Positions 1 to 11,599 of a DNA stretch of 64,000 nt are shown piece after piece. Under the pieces are notes generated by a model. It was given only the letters and a program-made list of their open reading frames with translations. It was not told where the DNA came from and did not search any database. A program made the translations under genes and the position numbers. Positions within the stretch are counted from its first letter, which is position 1. Each line of letters opens with the position of its first letter. This DNA comes from Sesamum alatum (lineage: Eukaryota; Streptophyta; Magnoliopsida; Lamiales; Pedaliaceae), in NCBI GenBank assembly GCA_034509735.1, contig JACGWO010000002.1:40541855-40605854 (forward strand). Direction: 5' to 3'.

Positions 1-1215
1 GATCGGCACGATCCTCGGCGTTGTTCGGCCAGCGTCTCGCGGCACGCATACTGTCGTTATTTACATTAAACAACACAAGAAACAGCAGACCCACATTTTC
101 ATCAGACACATAAACCATTGATCAAAAACAAAGAATTACACTTAATTAAACATGACTTCGTACCTTAATTGTCTGGTTAAAATTCGCTCTGAGTCCTCTT
201 CGCTCACCTGTCGATCTCTCTTTCCTCTCCTCCCGCTTTTACCCCCACCTTGAAATTTCCTTCCTCAATTAACGACTTCTCCGTCGACGACGACAGCGGG
301 GCTCGACGACAACACTTCTCGCGCATGTTTGTTTCCAACATCTGACAACAGACAAATATAATAACAATTGTCGGGAAAAAAGAATAAGAGCATAATAATT
401 AATGATTTTCACTGACTTCAGATCTCCATGCTGCAGACCCTTCCTTCGGATCTGGGAGCTCGAAACCGAGGTCGAACGTGCGGGCGTCGGAACGCGATCC
501 CTTGTTTGTTTTTTCGAAAGAATTGCTGCTGTAAGCTTCTCTGCAATGAACTTCACCGCAGTTTCGTGCCCCCGGATCCGTAGCTCGTGGCCCAGGAAAG
601 AATTACTAAACACGGAGAAATTAATCCAAGTTGGGCTACATCCTCTGTTTTCACGGCGTAGTTCTTGTGTGTCCGAACTTGGAGCAGGCGACGAGGTTCT
701 CGAGCTGAAGCGCTGGGGGCGACGTTGAGAGCAGAAGCCGACGCGATTTGATCGAGAGAGCTGGTTTCTCAATGGGGTTTTTTGTTGTTTTCTTGAATTC
801 TTGGAGGATTTCAAGGAGGTGCGTGTGAGGATCGGCGAACGGAGAATGGGGTGGAGAATGCAAAGAGTTTCGAAGCACGAAAACAGGTTCAGAAAGACGA
901 GTCGGGGGAAGGAGAGAGTTATTAAGTGGCGTTGAATCGGGATGTGAAGAATGAAGAGAGACAGTGTGTGGTTGTGTCGGAAAGGCGTCTGGTTGGGAGT
1001 TGGTGAAGCGAAGACAGTACAGAACAAACAGGTAAAGTGTAGGACAGATGGGGTTGTTTAATCAGAGTTCTGTCTAATGCTCAAACAAGAAGACAAGAAT
1101 TCCATTTTTTCAACCTTTTTCTTCGCTTTGCTCTCTCTTTCTCTCTCACGTACAACACACAGTAGTTGTGCAGAGAGTTAGAGAGAGTGTTGCTCTCTCT
1201 CTCTCTCTCTCACCT
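1..1215 (-). other. Possible 5' leader and first exons of a minus-strand gene leaving the window
   Basis: Read on the minus strand, this stretch is pyrimidine-rich and ends upstream in a (CT)n tract at 1193-1211, which is common in plant 5' leaders. A consensus donor (CAG|GTGAGC) lies with its exon end at 208, and an acceptor (T-rich stretch, then ACAG) precedes position 50. Together they predict a 157-base intron at 51-207. Bases 1-50 are GC-rich and open in more than one frame; an ATG at 49-47 would start a protein MRAARRWPNN that runs off the edge. A 252-codon open frame at 269-1027 has unstructured, low-complexity composition and is more likely leader sequence than protein. The gene family is not recognised. 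Splice sites are seen; the gene itself is inferred. Confidence 0.3.
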
Positions 1216-1486
1216 CAGATGGTGACTGAATGGTAAAGAAGGCGATTATTTTGTTGTCCTTTGGTCTGAAGCTTAAGCACAGAACGGATTTGTAATGGTC
1301 AGTCGACTTCTGGTATATAAAGACAACGGATGCCCCCTCAACTATTTCCTTATTCGGAAATGACCCCCAATATTTTCTGGATTGGCGAATACTTGCCTCC
1401 CTACACATATTTAACTTCAATCCTTTGTCATCACTTATGCTTTTATTTGACACAAGAAATGTCGAAAAAGGGGTAATACTTTTAAA

Positions 1487-1882
1487 AGTAAATAACTGCC
1501 GCCTATCCTGAGGTCACCCATCATTGTTTGAAAATTAAAAAATACCATCTGAAGTTTGTAATTTTTAATCAAGAAACTGAAATTGACCATTTGACCCTTG
1601 AATTTTTAGTTTAAATTGTAGAAAAATCAACCAAATAAATTGCATTATTGTTTCTCTGTGTAACAAAATTAAGAAACCTCTCCTTGCGCACTGTAGTCCA
1701 AAAAATTCAAAAAATTTTAAGAATAATTCAGTTTGTATAGGGGCATTTTGATCAGTTCACTCATAACATAGATGAAAATGAGTTATTTATTATACGGTTA
1801 CAAACCTCATGGGGTATTTATAATTTTTAAAATAACAAAAGAGCATAATTATACCAAACCTCAAATGAGGTAGCTGTACTTT
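1487..1882. mobile_element. MITE-A copy 1 (degenerate)
   Basis: This roughly 400-bp non-coding element has inverted ends (GTAAATAACTGCCGCC at the left, AGGTAGCTGTAC at the right). Its interior matches five better-preserved copies in the window: the blocks CATTGTTTGAAAA, TTGACCCTTGAATTTTT, GGGGCATTTTGATCAG and the mirrored blocks at the right end. The termini are decayed and I see no clear target duplication. Confidence 0.6.
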
Positions 1883-4826
1883 TGATTGTGTCGACTCAAT
1901 TATTGTAAGAGATTTTTTTTTCAATTTTTTCTATGAAAAATTGACCTGAATATTCATAATTTTAAGTAAGTTTAGTAATTATTTTGAAGTGTAAATTCTC
2001 GTAAAAGTTGAAATATTGGCGTACTTTTGTTTTGTCGTGAACGGCCCCTACCTAATTAAGCTATTAAAGTGGTTGATGTTGTACTATAATTTTGGAAAAT
2101 TTTAGTTGAAATTGAATCTGATTAGACTCGTGATTTGAGTTGGGAGATCAAGGTGACCTTAAGGTAATTGATTTAGAAGCTGCTTTGAAATACGATAACA
2201 CGAATAAATCGTTAGATTTGTTGAGAAGTTTTTTGATATTTAATTTAGCTGCGTGTAAGATCAAAAGGAGAAAATATAAGATTCTCTTAGCTAAAAATGA
2301 TGTACCTTGGCTAAAACTTATTTCGGAGTATTTATAGGATCAAATGTTCGTATTCGTATGGATCCACATATCGTTATTCCAACCCTCCTAGTATTGGATG
2401 ATCGACCAAGTAAACGGGGGGTCGGGTCGGTCGCAATCCAATTCAATTGAAAAATACACATATCCTTATCCTATTTGGATATTTTTAGGTCCTATGGAGA
2501 GCAATTGTAGCTTTGGAATGCCCCTCGTAATAGATTCTAATTAACCTGAATCAATTATATAAAAAATTGAATACACTTGTTATGAAATAGATGTATAATT
2601 CAAGAAAAGTAACTAATTACATAGTAATTATATTACACTTGATATGTAATTCGTTCAGCTCGACAGACTTGATTTGGATTAAAAAGAAAAAACCTAATTT
2701 CTAGCTAAATAACTTAATTATACAACGATTAATATTATAATGAAGATGAGGCTAAAATAAGAATCTTGAAAAGGTATAATTAATGGGCTTTCTATCTTTA
2801 AGCACCTCATCTTTTTATTTGTGTTGTCTTTGCTTTTGGACAATGTTATGACCTTTGCTTTTAGAAAAATGCAATATAAAGTTAATTTACTTGGAAATAA
2901 TTTTTTAATAATAAAAGTTTTGTGTAAAATTACATAATTAAATTGAATAGAATAACATAACTCCTTTTCTTTTTTCTTTCTTTTTTTTTTTTTCTAATAG
3001 AAACGATAGTATAAACTATTATAAACCCAAATAAAGTCAATAAATATCCATGCATGAATAAAACTCAGACTCGATAATCTCATATTTATATAATTACGAG
3101 ATCTTAACCTTAACTATTAGGTCGTAACCTCATCAGCAATGAGAACTTCTTAGACACGCGGCTAAGGGGGTGTTTGCAAATGATGAAAATAAACACGTAT
3201 CATCTTATTGTTGAAAATAATTCTAAAAGTATTTTTAGTTTATAGTTTATAATTTTAAACTGCTTAAATTGAATTGATTTAAGTTAAAAGTTATAAGCAG
3301 CTCTCTCGGCGAACTTTTATAATTTATTGGAAAGATTTGTCAATATTAAAAGTTGTTTCTCAAATGCTCCAATTTTAATTTTTTTTTCATTTTTAACGTT
3401 TGTTCCAAATACTTCCAACTCTTACTATTATTTAACTTATAATTATTTTCACAACGTATTTCAACTAAAAAAATAGAAGATATTGCAAACAATGTAGATA
3501 AGATGGCAAAATTAGGTCACAAAGTTGGAAATTGGAGGAATTGAGATTGGATCAAGATTAGGGTTTTGGACCTAAAGCCCACATATGAACCCATTAATTG
3601 TTATCTCCACATTGTGATTTACTTTGGCAAGTGCTTTTTCAAGACTATGGACTTGATTAGAGCATGATGTAAATATTATTTGTTTGTTTAAGGGAAAATG
3701 GTTAATTATATCATTTGTTATTAGAAATATTAAATACAAATGAATACGTCTTTTTTTCCCCGATAAAAAATGATAATCATTAAATGAATTTATGATCCTC
3801 TAAAGTTTGGAACAATTTTTCTTATAAAAAAATGAATAGTTATTTTTTTTTTATAATGGAATTTTATGATAAGACAAACCAAATAACTATCAAATTCAAA
3901 AGAAAGTTCCTAGAAAAAGGAAAAAGAAAAAATTCATGCACAAGTTTAGTGTATATTATTAGACTCAGGCTAAGACTCGGATCCATTAAAAAATATAAAT
4001 TAGATGTGGGTCGGGTCTTTACTCATTAATACTCATGAAGGCATAAGAAAAACGCTACTACTTTCTCGCCTTGATTCGATTGGATTATTGTCAATCAATC
4101 TATTTAAATTCAAGTGAATAAATTTCAAGAACTTAAGATGTAAAATTATTTATCGTCTAGTTCTTTACTCAGGTATATTATTTGATAAATAATTGAATGG
4201 TTAGTAATATAAATATATTAATTGTGCTAGGCGTGTTTTTCAAAATCTTGAATAGCAAAAATGTTTGACTGAAATGTTAAAATTGAAGCCTAAAATTATG
4301 TAATATTGAATTCGATTATCGTTAATTCTGTGGATTTAATATTTTCATATTAATTTTTTTATGATATACTAAATTATATGTTCTTCAAAAAAAATCAACC
4401 GAAAAGAGTTATTTGTGATTTGTGTCTAGTAAGAAGAAAATTAAAGAAAAATTAAAAAATTATTGATAAATCTAATGTATATATTGAACAGTATAATAAA
4501 TAGTTGTTAGTTTGAAATGCAATTTTTCTTTTTTATAATTATTTAATTGATATGCAAATAGGAATAGTTTATCTATTGGCTTCGCTTGGGTGATTTGGAT
4601 TTAAGTAATTTTATGTAGAAATATATCAACACATATAGACTTTGCTTCAATTTAGAATTTTTTAGCCTTTTCAATCTACCTTGTGTTGAGTACAAATGCC
4701 AAATATCACATAGTCGCACAAAAAAAAAATATTAAAAACACAATAAAGAAAAAGAGAAATGGGTCGGGGTATTACCTGACTCATCAATCAGAGTCTAGTA
4801 CAACTTTAGATCGAGAAATAGACAGA
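1883..4826. other. Intergenic DNA with a decayed repeat at 3165-3480
   Basis: The stretch is AT-rich and holds no gene I can support. Bases 3165-3480 (GTGTTTGCAAATGATG, then TTAAATTGAATTGATTTAAGTTAAAAGTTATAAGCAG) resemble 44625-44850 and look like an old short transposon relic. A 65-codon frame at 2140-2337 and another at 3832-4029 have no recognisable features and I treat them as chance. Confidence 0.4.
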
Positions 4827-4842
4827 GTTTTGAGGTGTATTG
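4827..4842. repeat. Target-site duplication, 3' side of LINE 1
   Basis: The 16-mer GTTTTGAGGTGTATTG lies directly against the LINE's poly(A) tail (poly-T on the plus strand). It recurs without mismatch at 7703-7718 on the other side of the element. Confidence 0.93.
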
Positions 4843-7702
4843 TTTTTTTTTTTTTTTTTCTTTTTTGTGATTCAATAAAGTTTTCATTTAATAAAAAACA
4901 ATAAAGTTCAAGGGACGAAGGTCCTTTATCACAAAATACATCAGGGGTCAAAAAAGGGGGGTGGGATTGGTCCATCCCAATTTGCATCATGTGCCCGCTT
5001 GGCTAGGCCATGTGCAAAAGCATTACAAAGCCGAGGTATATGTTTGAAATCCCAAGATGGTCTAAGTTCCCAACAATTCCTAACTGCAGTAACATCAAGT
5101 TTTGCTGCTCTGTCTACCTCATATGTTCTCCACCGAATCCAGTTTACAGCCTCAAGGGAATCTGATTAAAAAAATGACTCTTTCAAGGTTTAACTCATGC
5201 AATTTTTCGGCGGCAAACTTGATTGCTCGAAGTTTAGCAAGGGAGTCGTTATAGACATGGCATTCTGTTGATACTGCTGGGATAATGAAACTGTTTTGGT
5301 CACGGACAACAAACACCACAAAGCATCGCTTGTTTTTCAGGGCCACATCAGTGTTGACTTTGCGCTAGTCGTTCGAGGGTGGTCGCCAAACACAATTGGA
5401 GAGAGTTGGTGTTCGTTTGTGATTCTTGCCTGTGCATATGCTGTCGAGTTCTTCCCAATGCTCCTTGCAATCTGTTCTGGTGATTGGTGTTGATTATCGT
5501 GAATACAGTCACTCCTATTTTTCTAGGTAAACTCCATTGTGATTGCCCAAGTTGTGAGGAAATTGTCCTGAATATTGCTGTCTGGAAAGAAAGTTGAGCT
5601 CGGGCATGTGATTTGGAGGAACCATTCTCTAAGTGACAAGTGAGACCACGAGTGTAGTCTCACTTGCCACTTTGAGAGTAGCCACATTCTTTCTGAAAAA
5701 GGGCAATAGAGGAAGAGATGGTGTGCAGTTTTAACCTGAAAATCACAAAGAGGACAGTTAGTTTCTGAAACATGGAAGTATTGGGTTAGTTTACCTCGAG
5801 TTAGGAGTGCGTCAAACATGGTCCTCCAGATGAAAAGTTTGAGCTTATTGTGGAGGTCGAGTTTCGAAATGTGCTTGCCAATGAGTTCATTTTATGGGTC
5901 CGCGTGGAGGTGGTTTTGTTGGATAGCACGGTAGGCCGCTTTGGTAGAGAACTTCCCTGACTTGGAGGGAGCCCAAAACGGTCGAGGGGGTTCCACGGAA
6001 TCTGAAATTTGGATTTTTTGGATTTCTTGAACAACACTTGTTGGGAACAGCTGCAAAAGCACGTCCATTTTCCACTGTTTGCTCTCTTGATCAATGAGAT
6101 CGCGGATAGTGTTTGGTCCTTCAAGGTTGAGTGTAGTCGGTCTCTTCAGGAGGTAGTTTGGGATTGTTGGGATCTATGGCTCCTCCCAAACTTTAATGAC
6201 TGATTGCACTAAGACCGGCATAGAAGCACCAATTTGGAGGAGTTTTGAACACTTTACTGCGTCCTCCAAATCCACAACGCTCCTTTCGTCTGTAAAGAAG
6301 AAACAAGAGGAATGTCATTTTTCAAATATTTGGCCATAAGATTTTTGCACCATAATTTGTCAGATTTTTGGATGATACTCCATGCCAGTTTAGAGACCAA
6401 AGCTTTGTTAAAATCTGTAAATTTACGAAAACCAAGTCCTCCTTTATTTTTCGGCTGACAGATGGAAGACCATGATTTCACTGCAAGAAAGTGATTGTGT
6501 CCCTTGGTTTTCTTGGACTTCCACCAGAACCTACAAACAATAGCATCTAGTTTTTGTACATGTCTTTTTGGGTAGAAGAAAGGTGGACATTTGATAGAGA
6601 TTGTGCAACGTTCTTGATGAGCACCATTTTGCCGGCTCTGGAGATATTCTTTGCCTTCTACAGAGAGAGTTCTTTGTCATTTTTTTGATGAGTTTGGAGG
6701 ATAGGCATTCACGGGATGAGGGTTTGCAAAAAGGAAGTCCCGGATGTTTGATTTTGTGATTGCACTCAGGCATTTGAAGAATATCAAGGATGGCTCTCTT
6801 TTGCCTGTTTGGGACGTTGATGCTAAAGTGCACATGTGATTTGTTGCTATTCGCCACTTGGCTCGTCCAAGTTTCAAACTTAGCAAGGCATTATCGGACA
6901 GTCTGTGCATCTCCCTCTTCCGCCCTGCAAAAAATTGTGAGATCATCAACATAAAGGAGATGGAAAATTGAGGGGGCATTCCTACTCACCTTTACTCCTT
7001 CCAGATGACCAAGAGCCTTCTCTTGGAGGAGCAATCTAGACAAAACTTCGCATAAATGATAAAAAGATAGGGAGAAATAGGGTCACCCTGTCGAATGCCT
7101 CGAGTGGGCCAAAAGTAATCAAATGATGCTCCATTGATGAGGATTGAGTAGCTCGGGGATGAGATGCATTGACTAATCAAGTCCTCAAATTTGTCACAAA
7201 TACCCACACTCTTGAGGACCTCAGTAAGAGATGGCCATTCAACCCGATCGTAAGCTCTGGTGAGATCAATGAATTTTATGACATTATTGTTAAGGTGTTT
7301 CTCACAGAGAATTCGTGCAATAATGGGGAAATGGGAGGTGGGGTTTAGGTCATGTTTTGGTGGGTTTTCGACATCAACGAATTCAAGGTGTATTGTTCTA
7401 TTGATGAGGAGCATCATGGGGTTTGGGTCTTCCATGTAAGTGGAGTGTTGGAATGAATACAGGGGGTTGTTCGGTTCTTTAATGAGGGGGAGTAAATGCT
7501 AGTAAATGGAGAGTGATAAAAACACAGACTATGCAAATAGGAATGGGGTAGAGAAGAAATAGGGGAGTGATCGGAGATCAGTGAGAAATGGCGGCGGACC
7601 AGAGATGGGATGGGGAATTGCAGTCGGAGTTCCAAACTGGAGGGGGAAGGAAATCTTTCGGTTCCACAAAGGGAGTTCCACTCAAGAGAGAGAACGAAAA
7701 AG
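4843..7702 (-). mobile_element. LINE 1: 5'-truncated L1-type non-LTR retrotransposon
   Basis: The element reads on the minus strand and is bounded by a perfect 16-bp target-site duplication (7703-7718 and 4827-4842). It ends in a poly(A) tail, seen as the T-run at 4843-4859. At 2,860 bp it is less than half the usual length of a plant L1, so reverse transcription stopped early; ORF1 and most of the endonuclease are absent. What remains, in order, is the endonuclease C-terminal SDHSP motif, reverse transcriptase, the zf-RVT zinc-binding domain, and RNase H. Target duplication plus poly(A) is the signature of target-primed reverse transcription. Confidence 0.93.
4985..7640 (-). pseudogene. LINE 1 ORF2 remnant (endonuclease tail, RT, zf-RVT, RNase H)
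   Basis: The coding remnant is broken by frameshifts and stops. SDHSPIS near 7560 is the end of an AP-type endonuclease. It is followed after a gap by the reverse transcriptase: FIDLTRAYDRVEW near 7250 carries the first catalytic Asp, then GIRQGDPISPYLF near 7090. The catalytic YVDD is encoded at 6942-6953 in a shifted frame. The typical post-RT stretch PKNKGGLGFRKF lies near 6440. A zinc-binding motif, CPLCDFQVKTAHHLFLYCPF, lies near 5710-5770. A type I RNase H follows at about 5346-4990, with a stop or frameshift near 5160. The RNase H is typical of plant L1 elements. No intact protein can be made. Confidence 0.9.
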
Positions 7703-7718
7703 GTTTTGAGGTGTATTG
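7703..7718. repeat. Target-site duplication, 5' side of LINE 1
   Basis: This is an identical copy of 4827-4842. Only five bases separate it from the 8-bp target duplication of the hAT element, so two unrelated elements entered the same small site. Confidence 0.93.
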
Positions 7719-7723
7719 GCAGG

Positions 7724-7731
7724 GTATAGCT
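7724..7731. repeat. Candidate 8-bp hAT target-site duplication, left
   Basis: GTATAGCT lies against the left terminal repeat. The right partner CTATAGGT (12345-12352) matches at six of eight positions. Eight bases is the expected hAT duplication length. Confidence 0.65.
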
Positions 7732-8114
7732 TAGGCTGGCAGACGAGTCGAGCCACCTCGCGAGCTTCGCGAGTCAGCTTGATTTTGAGCTCGACTCGAG
7801 CTCGAGCTCAATATACTCTGTTTGTTAAGCATGCGAGCTTTTCCTTTTTTAATTTTTTTTATATATTTTTTAAATTTTTAGAACTTTTATAAGTTTAATT
7901 TCATATTCAATACTTTATCAATTTCATACTCAAAATTGACCATATATTGTAATTATTAATCAATATCATACATTTTATTTTAGATAATAATAAACTATGG
8001 TACTTTTATTTATACATTTAACTTTTGTAGTTTATATTAAAGTAAACTTAATCAATAATTTAGTAAATTTTAATATTTTTTTAAAATAATTATTTAATAT
8101 GACACATATAAATT

Positions 8115-8530
8115 TTATCTTATATTTTAATATCTATTTATAACCTCTTATACTTTTTAAATTGACAAGTCCTAACAATTAATTTATGATTTTTTTTTTT
8201 ATCTATTTGTGAGTATTTATATCAAAATACATAATATACATTATACAATCCATAAGTTTTACTTATAAATTTGGTCAAAACTTAGTGATTGATGATGATG
8301 AGGAGGATAATAATAATAATAAGAAGAAGAAGAAGAAGAATAAATTCTATGTTATATTTTAATATCTATTTATAACCTCTTATAATTTTTTAAATTGACA
8401 AGTCCTAATAATTAACTTATGATTTTTTTATATCTATTTGTGAGTTTTATATTTATATCAAAATACATAATATACATTATACAATCTGTAAATTTTACTT
8501 ATAAATTTATGTCAAAACTTAGTGATTTCC
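8115..8530. repeat. Direct duplication of about 185 bp, each copy ending in GAT-type triplet repeats
   Basis: Bases 8120-8300 and 8345-8525 share long blocks, such as TTTAATATCTATTTATAACC, TTAAATTGACAAGTCCTAA and AATACATAATATACATTATA. Each copy runs into triplet repeats: GAT, AAT and AAG at 8290-8340, then GAT and AAT at 8548-8596. The duplication lies in the 5' non-coding part of the hAT element. Confidence 0.8.
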
Positions 8531-8546
8531 ATGAATTAATTCTAAA

Positions 8547-8547
<1 letters not shown>

Positions 8548-8582
<35 letters not shown>

Positions 8583-8596
8583 AATAATAATAATAA
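8548..8596. repeat. (GAT)n(AAT)n microsatellite
   Basis: About eleven GAT units are followed by about five AAT units. A methionine or isoleucine run in one frame (8419-8634) is a by-product of this repeat and not a protein. Confidence 0.9.
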
Positions 8597-9514
8597 ATTA
8601 TATTAATTTTATTAAAAAAATTATCAATAATTAAAAAATATACTAATATTACTTATAACAAAATAAAATCAGGCCCTCTATCTCTTCTCAGTTCTCACCT
8701 CAATTTCTCAACATTATGATTCACAAAACCCTCGTCGGCTCGCCCTCCTCGCCTCAACCCTCGCGGTCGCGGACTTGCCTCACCTTCTCCGACAACATCA
8801 CCGGTGTCTCCAACTGCCGTCCTCAACTTTTAAGTAAATTTCCCTCTTCTACCAGTGCAGTACAACCCTTACTTCTCTCTTGCTCTTGCTGCTCTCCAGT
8901 TGGTTATCCTCCTTGAGTCTTAAACAGCTCATTCTCTTCACGATAACAATTTTGTGTGTGATAATCATGTTAACCATATTCTTTCAGTTTTATATGTTTG
9001 CTACAACATAGTATTTTTGTTTGCTATAATAACTTGGTTCTTTTCGGTAATTATTGCTTGAAGTCTAATTTTTGGGGTTAAGCTTGTTTAGTGAATTTGA
9101 TTTGAGGTATTCATTTCTGTCTAGCCTAATCTTATCAGTTATGAAATAGTACAAATATTGCCGATAGATTTTTTATTTGCAGGTGAGTTTTTTTGATCTG
9201 GAATTAATGTTGCTATGGCCTAAATTATTTGCTTGCTTAACTATGTTTTCAATGAAATGTTGATGATACTATCCTAAAAACCGAATATGACCGATATAGG
9301 ATATTCTACAGGTCTCCCATTGTTGGAGATCATGGGTGTGGAGTTCCATAAACACAGAGTCAAAGAAAAAGAAAACAAAGGGTATTAATGCACTAAAGAT
9401 TTATCTGTGTCCAGCAGTCTTAAGAAACAAGTAAAAGAAGAGTTCTGCATAACTAAATTATCAGTTTTCCTACTCATTTATTCGAGAAGAGTGCAGAAAT
9501 TTAAACCCTGTTTT

Positions 9515-9765
9515 GTATGGTGTAGAAATTGTTTTGTATGATGCAGAAAATTATTATATGATGCAGAAATTATTATTATTATGGGGCAGAAATTGTTTTG
9601 TATGATGCAGAATTTGTTTTGTATGATGCAGGAAATTATTATATGATGCAGAAATTATTATTATGGTGCAGAAATTATTTTGTATGGTGCAGAAAGTTTT
9701 ACTCTTTTGTTGTATGGTGCATAAACATTTTTTATGGTGCGGAAATTATTAACAAATATTGTATT
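9515..9765. repeat. Minisatellite of about 20-24 bp units in the hAT leader
   Basis: Units of the form ATGATGCAGAAATTATTATT and TTGTTTTGTATGATGCAG recur about ten times with variation. An open frame over it (9598-9780) is repetitive and not credible as a protein. It lies just upstream of the transposase coding exon. Confidence 0.8.
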
Positions 9766-9855
9766 TCTATTAATGCATAGTTTTGTTGTTTTGTTTAGAT
9801 ATGAAATGTTTCAGCAAGTACTTCTTTATCTATAGCCGATTCAACAAGTCCAGTA

Positions 9856-11599
9856 ATGCAAAGCGAGGATGAAACACTTGAACAAACAACCAATGCTACT
9901 AATGAAGAGAGGACTATTGGCCCAGAGGAGAACGTTGAGGCCACTAAAGGTGATGATACTTTGGGGTCAAAGCCCAAACGTAAAAAAAAAAAAAAAAAAT
10001 CAACAGTTTGGCAAGATTTCAAATAAATGAAGGATGTAGATGGAGTTATGAAGATCTCTTGTATACATTGTAAGAGGACGTATACCAAAAGCAAGACTGC
10101 TGCAACAACTCAATTGCACCGGCATTTGCAAAGTTGTGCTAACTATCTTAAAGCAAAAGCTGACAAGTCGAAAGATGGACTTTTGCAAACACAACTTGGC
10201 TTTGTAAGCAGCAGTGTAGATCAAACTACTTGTCCAAGTCTGTATGTTGGGAAGTTTGATATGGAGAAGATGCAAGAATCAGTGGCTCATTGTATTCAAC
10301 TATTGACAATTTGAAGATTTATGTGAAAAACAAAAGGAGGCTGCTTTGTGAGGAAAGACTATTCCACGTAAGATATTGTGCCTATATTCTTAATCTCATA
10401 GCTCAAAATGGACTTTCTGAGATTAAGAATAGTGTTGATGTTATACGTGATAGTGTGGAGTATGTTCGACGATCCAATGCCAGACTTAAAATATTCTCTG
10501 AGATAGTAAAGCAATTGAATTTACCAGACAAGAAGCTAGTTGATGACTGTCAGACAAGGTGGAACTCAACATATGAAATGTTGGCTGTTGCAATCAAATT
10601 CAAAAGATGTCTCCCCAAGGTTTGCTGATCGGGAGCCACATTATGATATTTGTCCAAGTGCAGAGGATTGGACAAAAGCTGAGGAAGTATGCTCGGTGTT
10701 AGAGCTATTCTGGACTGCTACGCACATTGTTTCTGGAAGTGATTATCGCACTTAGAATTTTTTTCTTAATAAGGTGAGCAGAGTGAAAGTCTTGTTAGAT
10801 AAGAAGACACTGGAGAATGATATATTCATTCGAGACATGGTTGCAAGAGTGAAGGTCAAGTTTGACAAATATTAAGGAGAGACCAATTTGCTGATGTCTA
10901 TAGCAGTTGTTTTGGATCCAAGGTGTAAGTTGAGAGCACTTGAATTCTGCTTTGCAAGACTATATTCTTCAGAGAATGTTGAGAGGCGGATTGCTATTGT
11001 TCGAAAAACATTATATGAGTTGTATTCTGAGTATGTGGCTATTTCCAACATTGAAGGCGAGTCAATTGGAGAAGGGTACAAAAATAAACTATCAAATCCA
11101 AATCTTACAAATGGTGAAACTCAATGTGGCTGGTCTGAGTATGTTGAATATCTGAAGTCAGTGGAATCCATTCAGCCTCGAAAGTCTGAACTTGATTTAT
11201 ATCTTGAGGAAAATTGTTATATATTTGAGAAGGATAAGAAGGATGGTAAAGACTTTAGTGTTTTGGAATGGTGGAGAGTTCATGCCTTGAAGTATAAAAT
11301 TTTATCCATAATGGCAAGAGATCTTCTAGCTATCCCAATCACCACTGTTGCTTCTGAGGCTACATTTAGTGCGGGAAGTAGAGTCATAGATAAATATAGC
11401 ACATCATTGACTTCAGACATAGTTCAAGTGTTGATGTGTGGAGGAGATTGGCGGAGAAAACATTTTGGAGTGAAGAAAAAATCTTTGGTAAGTTCTTTTG
11501 TATTTTAAAAGTTTTGAAAATATCACTATTGTTTTTAACTTATTATAAGTGTATTAAATTTTATTCATTGATTTGCAGAGCGACAAAAAAGCAAAATAA
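9856..11599 (+). pseudogene. hAT transposase remnant (BED zinc finger, RICESLEEPER-like)
   Basis: A possible acceptor (TTTCAG) at about 9812 precedes the ATG at 9856. An acidic N-terminus and a lysine run lead into a BED zinc finger (STVWQDF, CIHC, then LHRHLQSC), interrupted by a TAA at 10024. Near 10290-10330 the protein jumps from the end of the BED region to FHVRYCAYILNLI, so most of the catalytic domain's first part is deleted and the frame changes. A further frameshift lies near 10615, with stops at 10753 and 10873. The C-terminal hAT dimerisation domain is well kept (FSVLEWWRVHALKY, then ASEATFSAGSR, near 11260-11390). A last GT-AG intron at 11488-11578 gives the tail SDKKAK and stop at 11597-11599. 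RICESLEEPER/DAYSLEEPER proteins are domesticated members of this family, but this copy sits between hAT ends and is dead. Confidence 0.85.

Noticed and set aside
402..728. 108-codon plus-strand open frame
   Set aside because: Antisense shadow of the same leader region, with no recognisable motif.
269..1027. 252-codon minus-strand open frame
   Set aside because: Composition is that of a CT-rich leader, without any domain, and probable splice signals lie around it. I treat it as leader sequence.
2140..2337. 65-codon plus-strand open frame
   Set aside because: Short, isolated, with no motif and no promoter or splice context.
9856..11599. A domesticated RICESLEEPER-type host gene
   Set aside because: The frame is broken by stops, shifts and an internal deletion, and the sequence lies between hAT ends with a likely target duplication.
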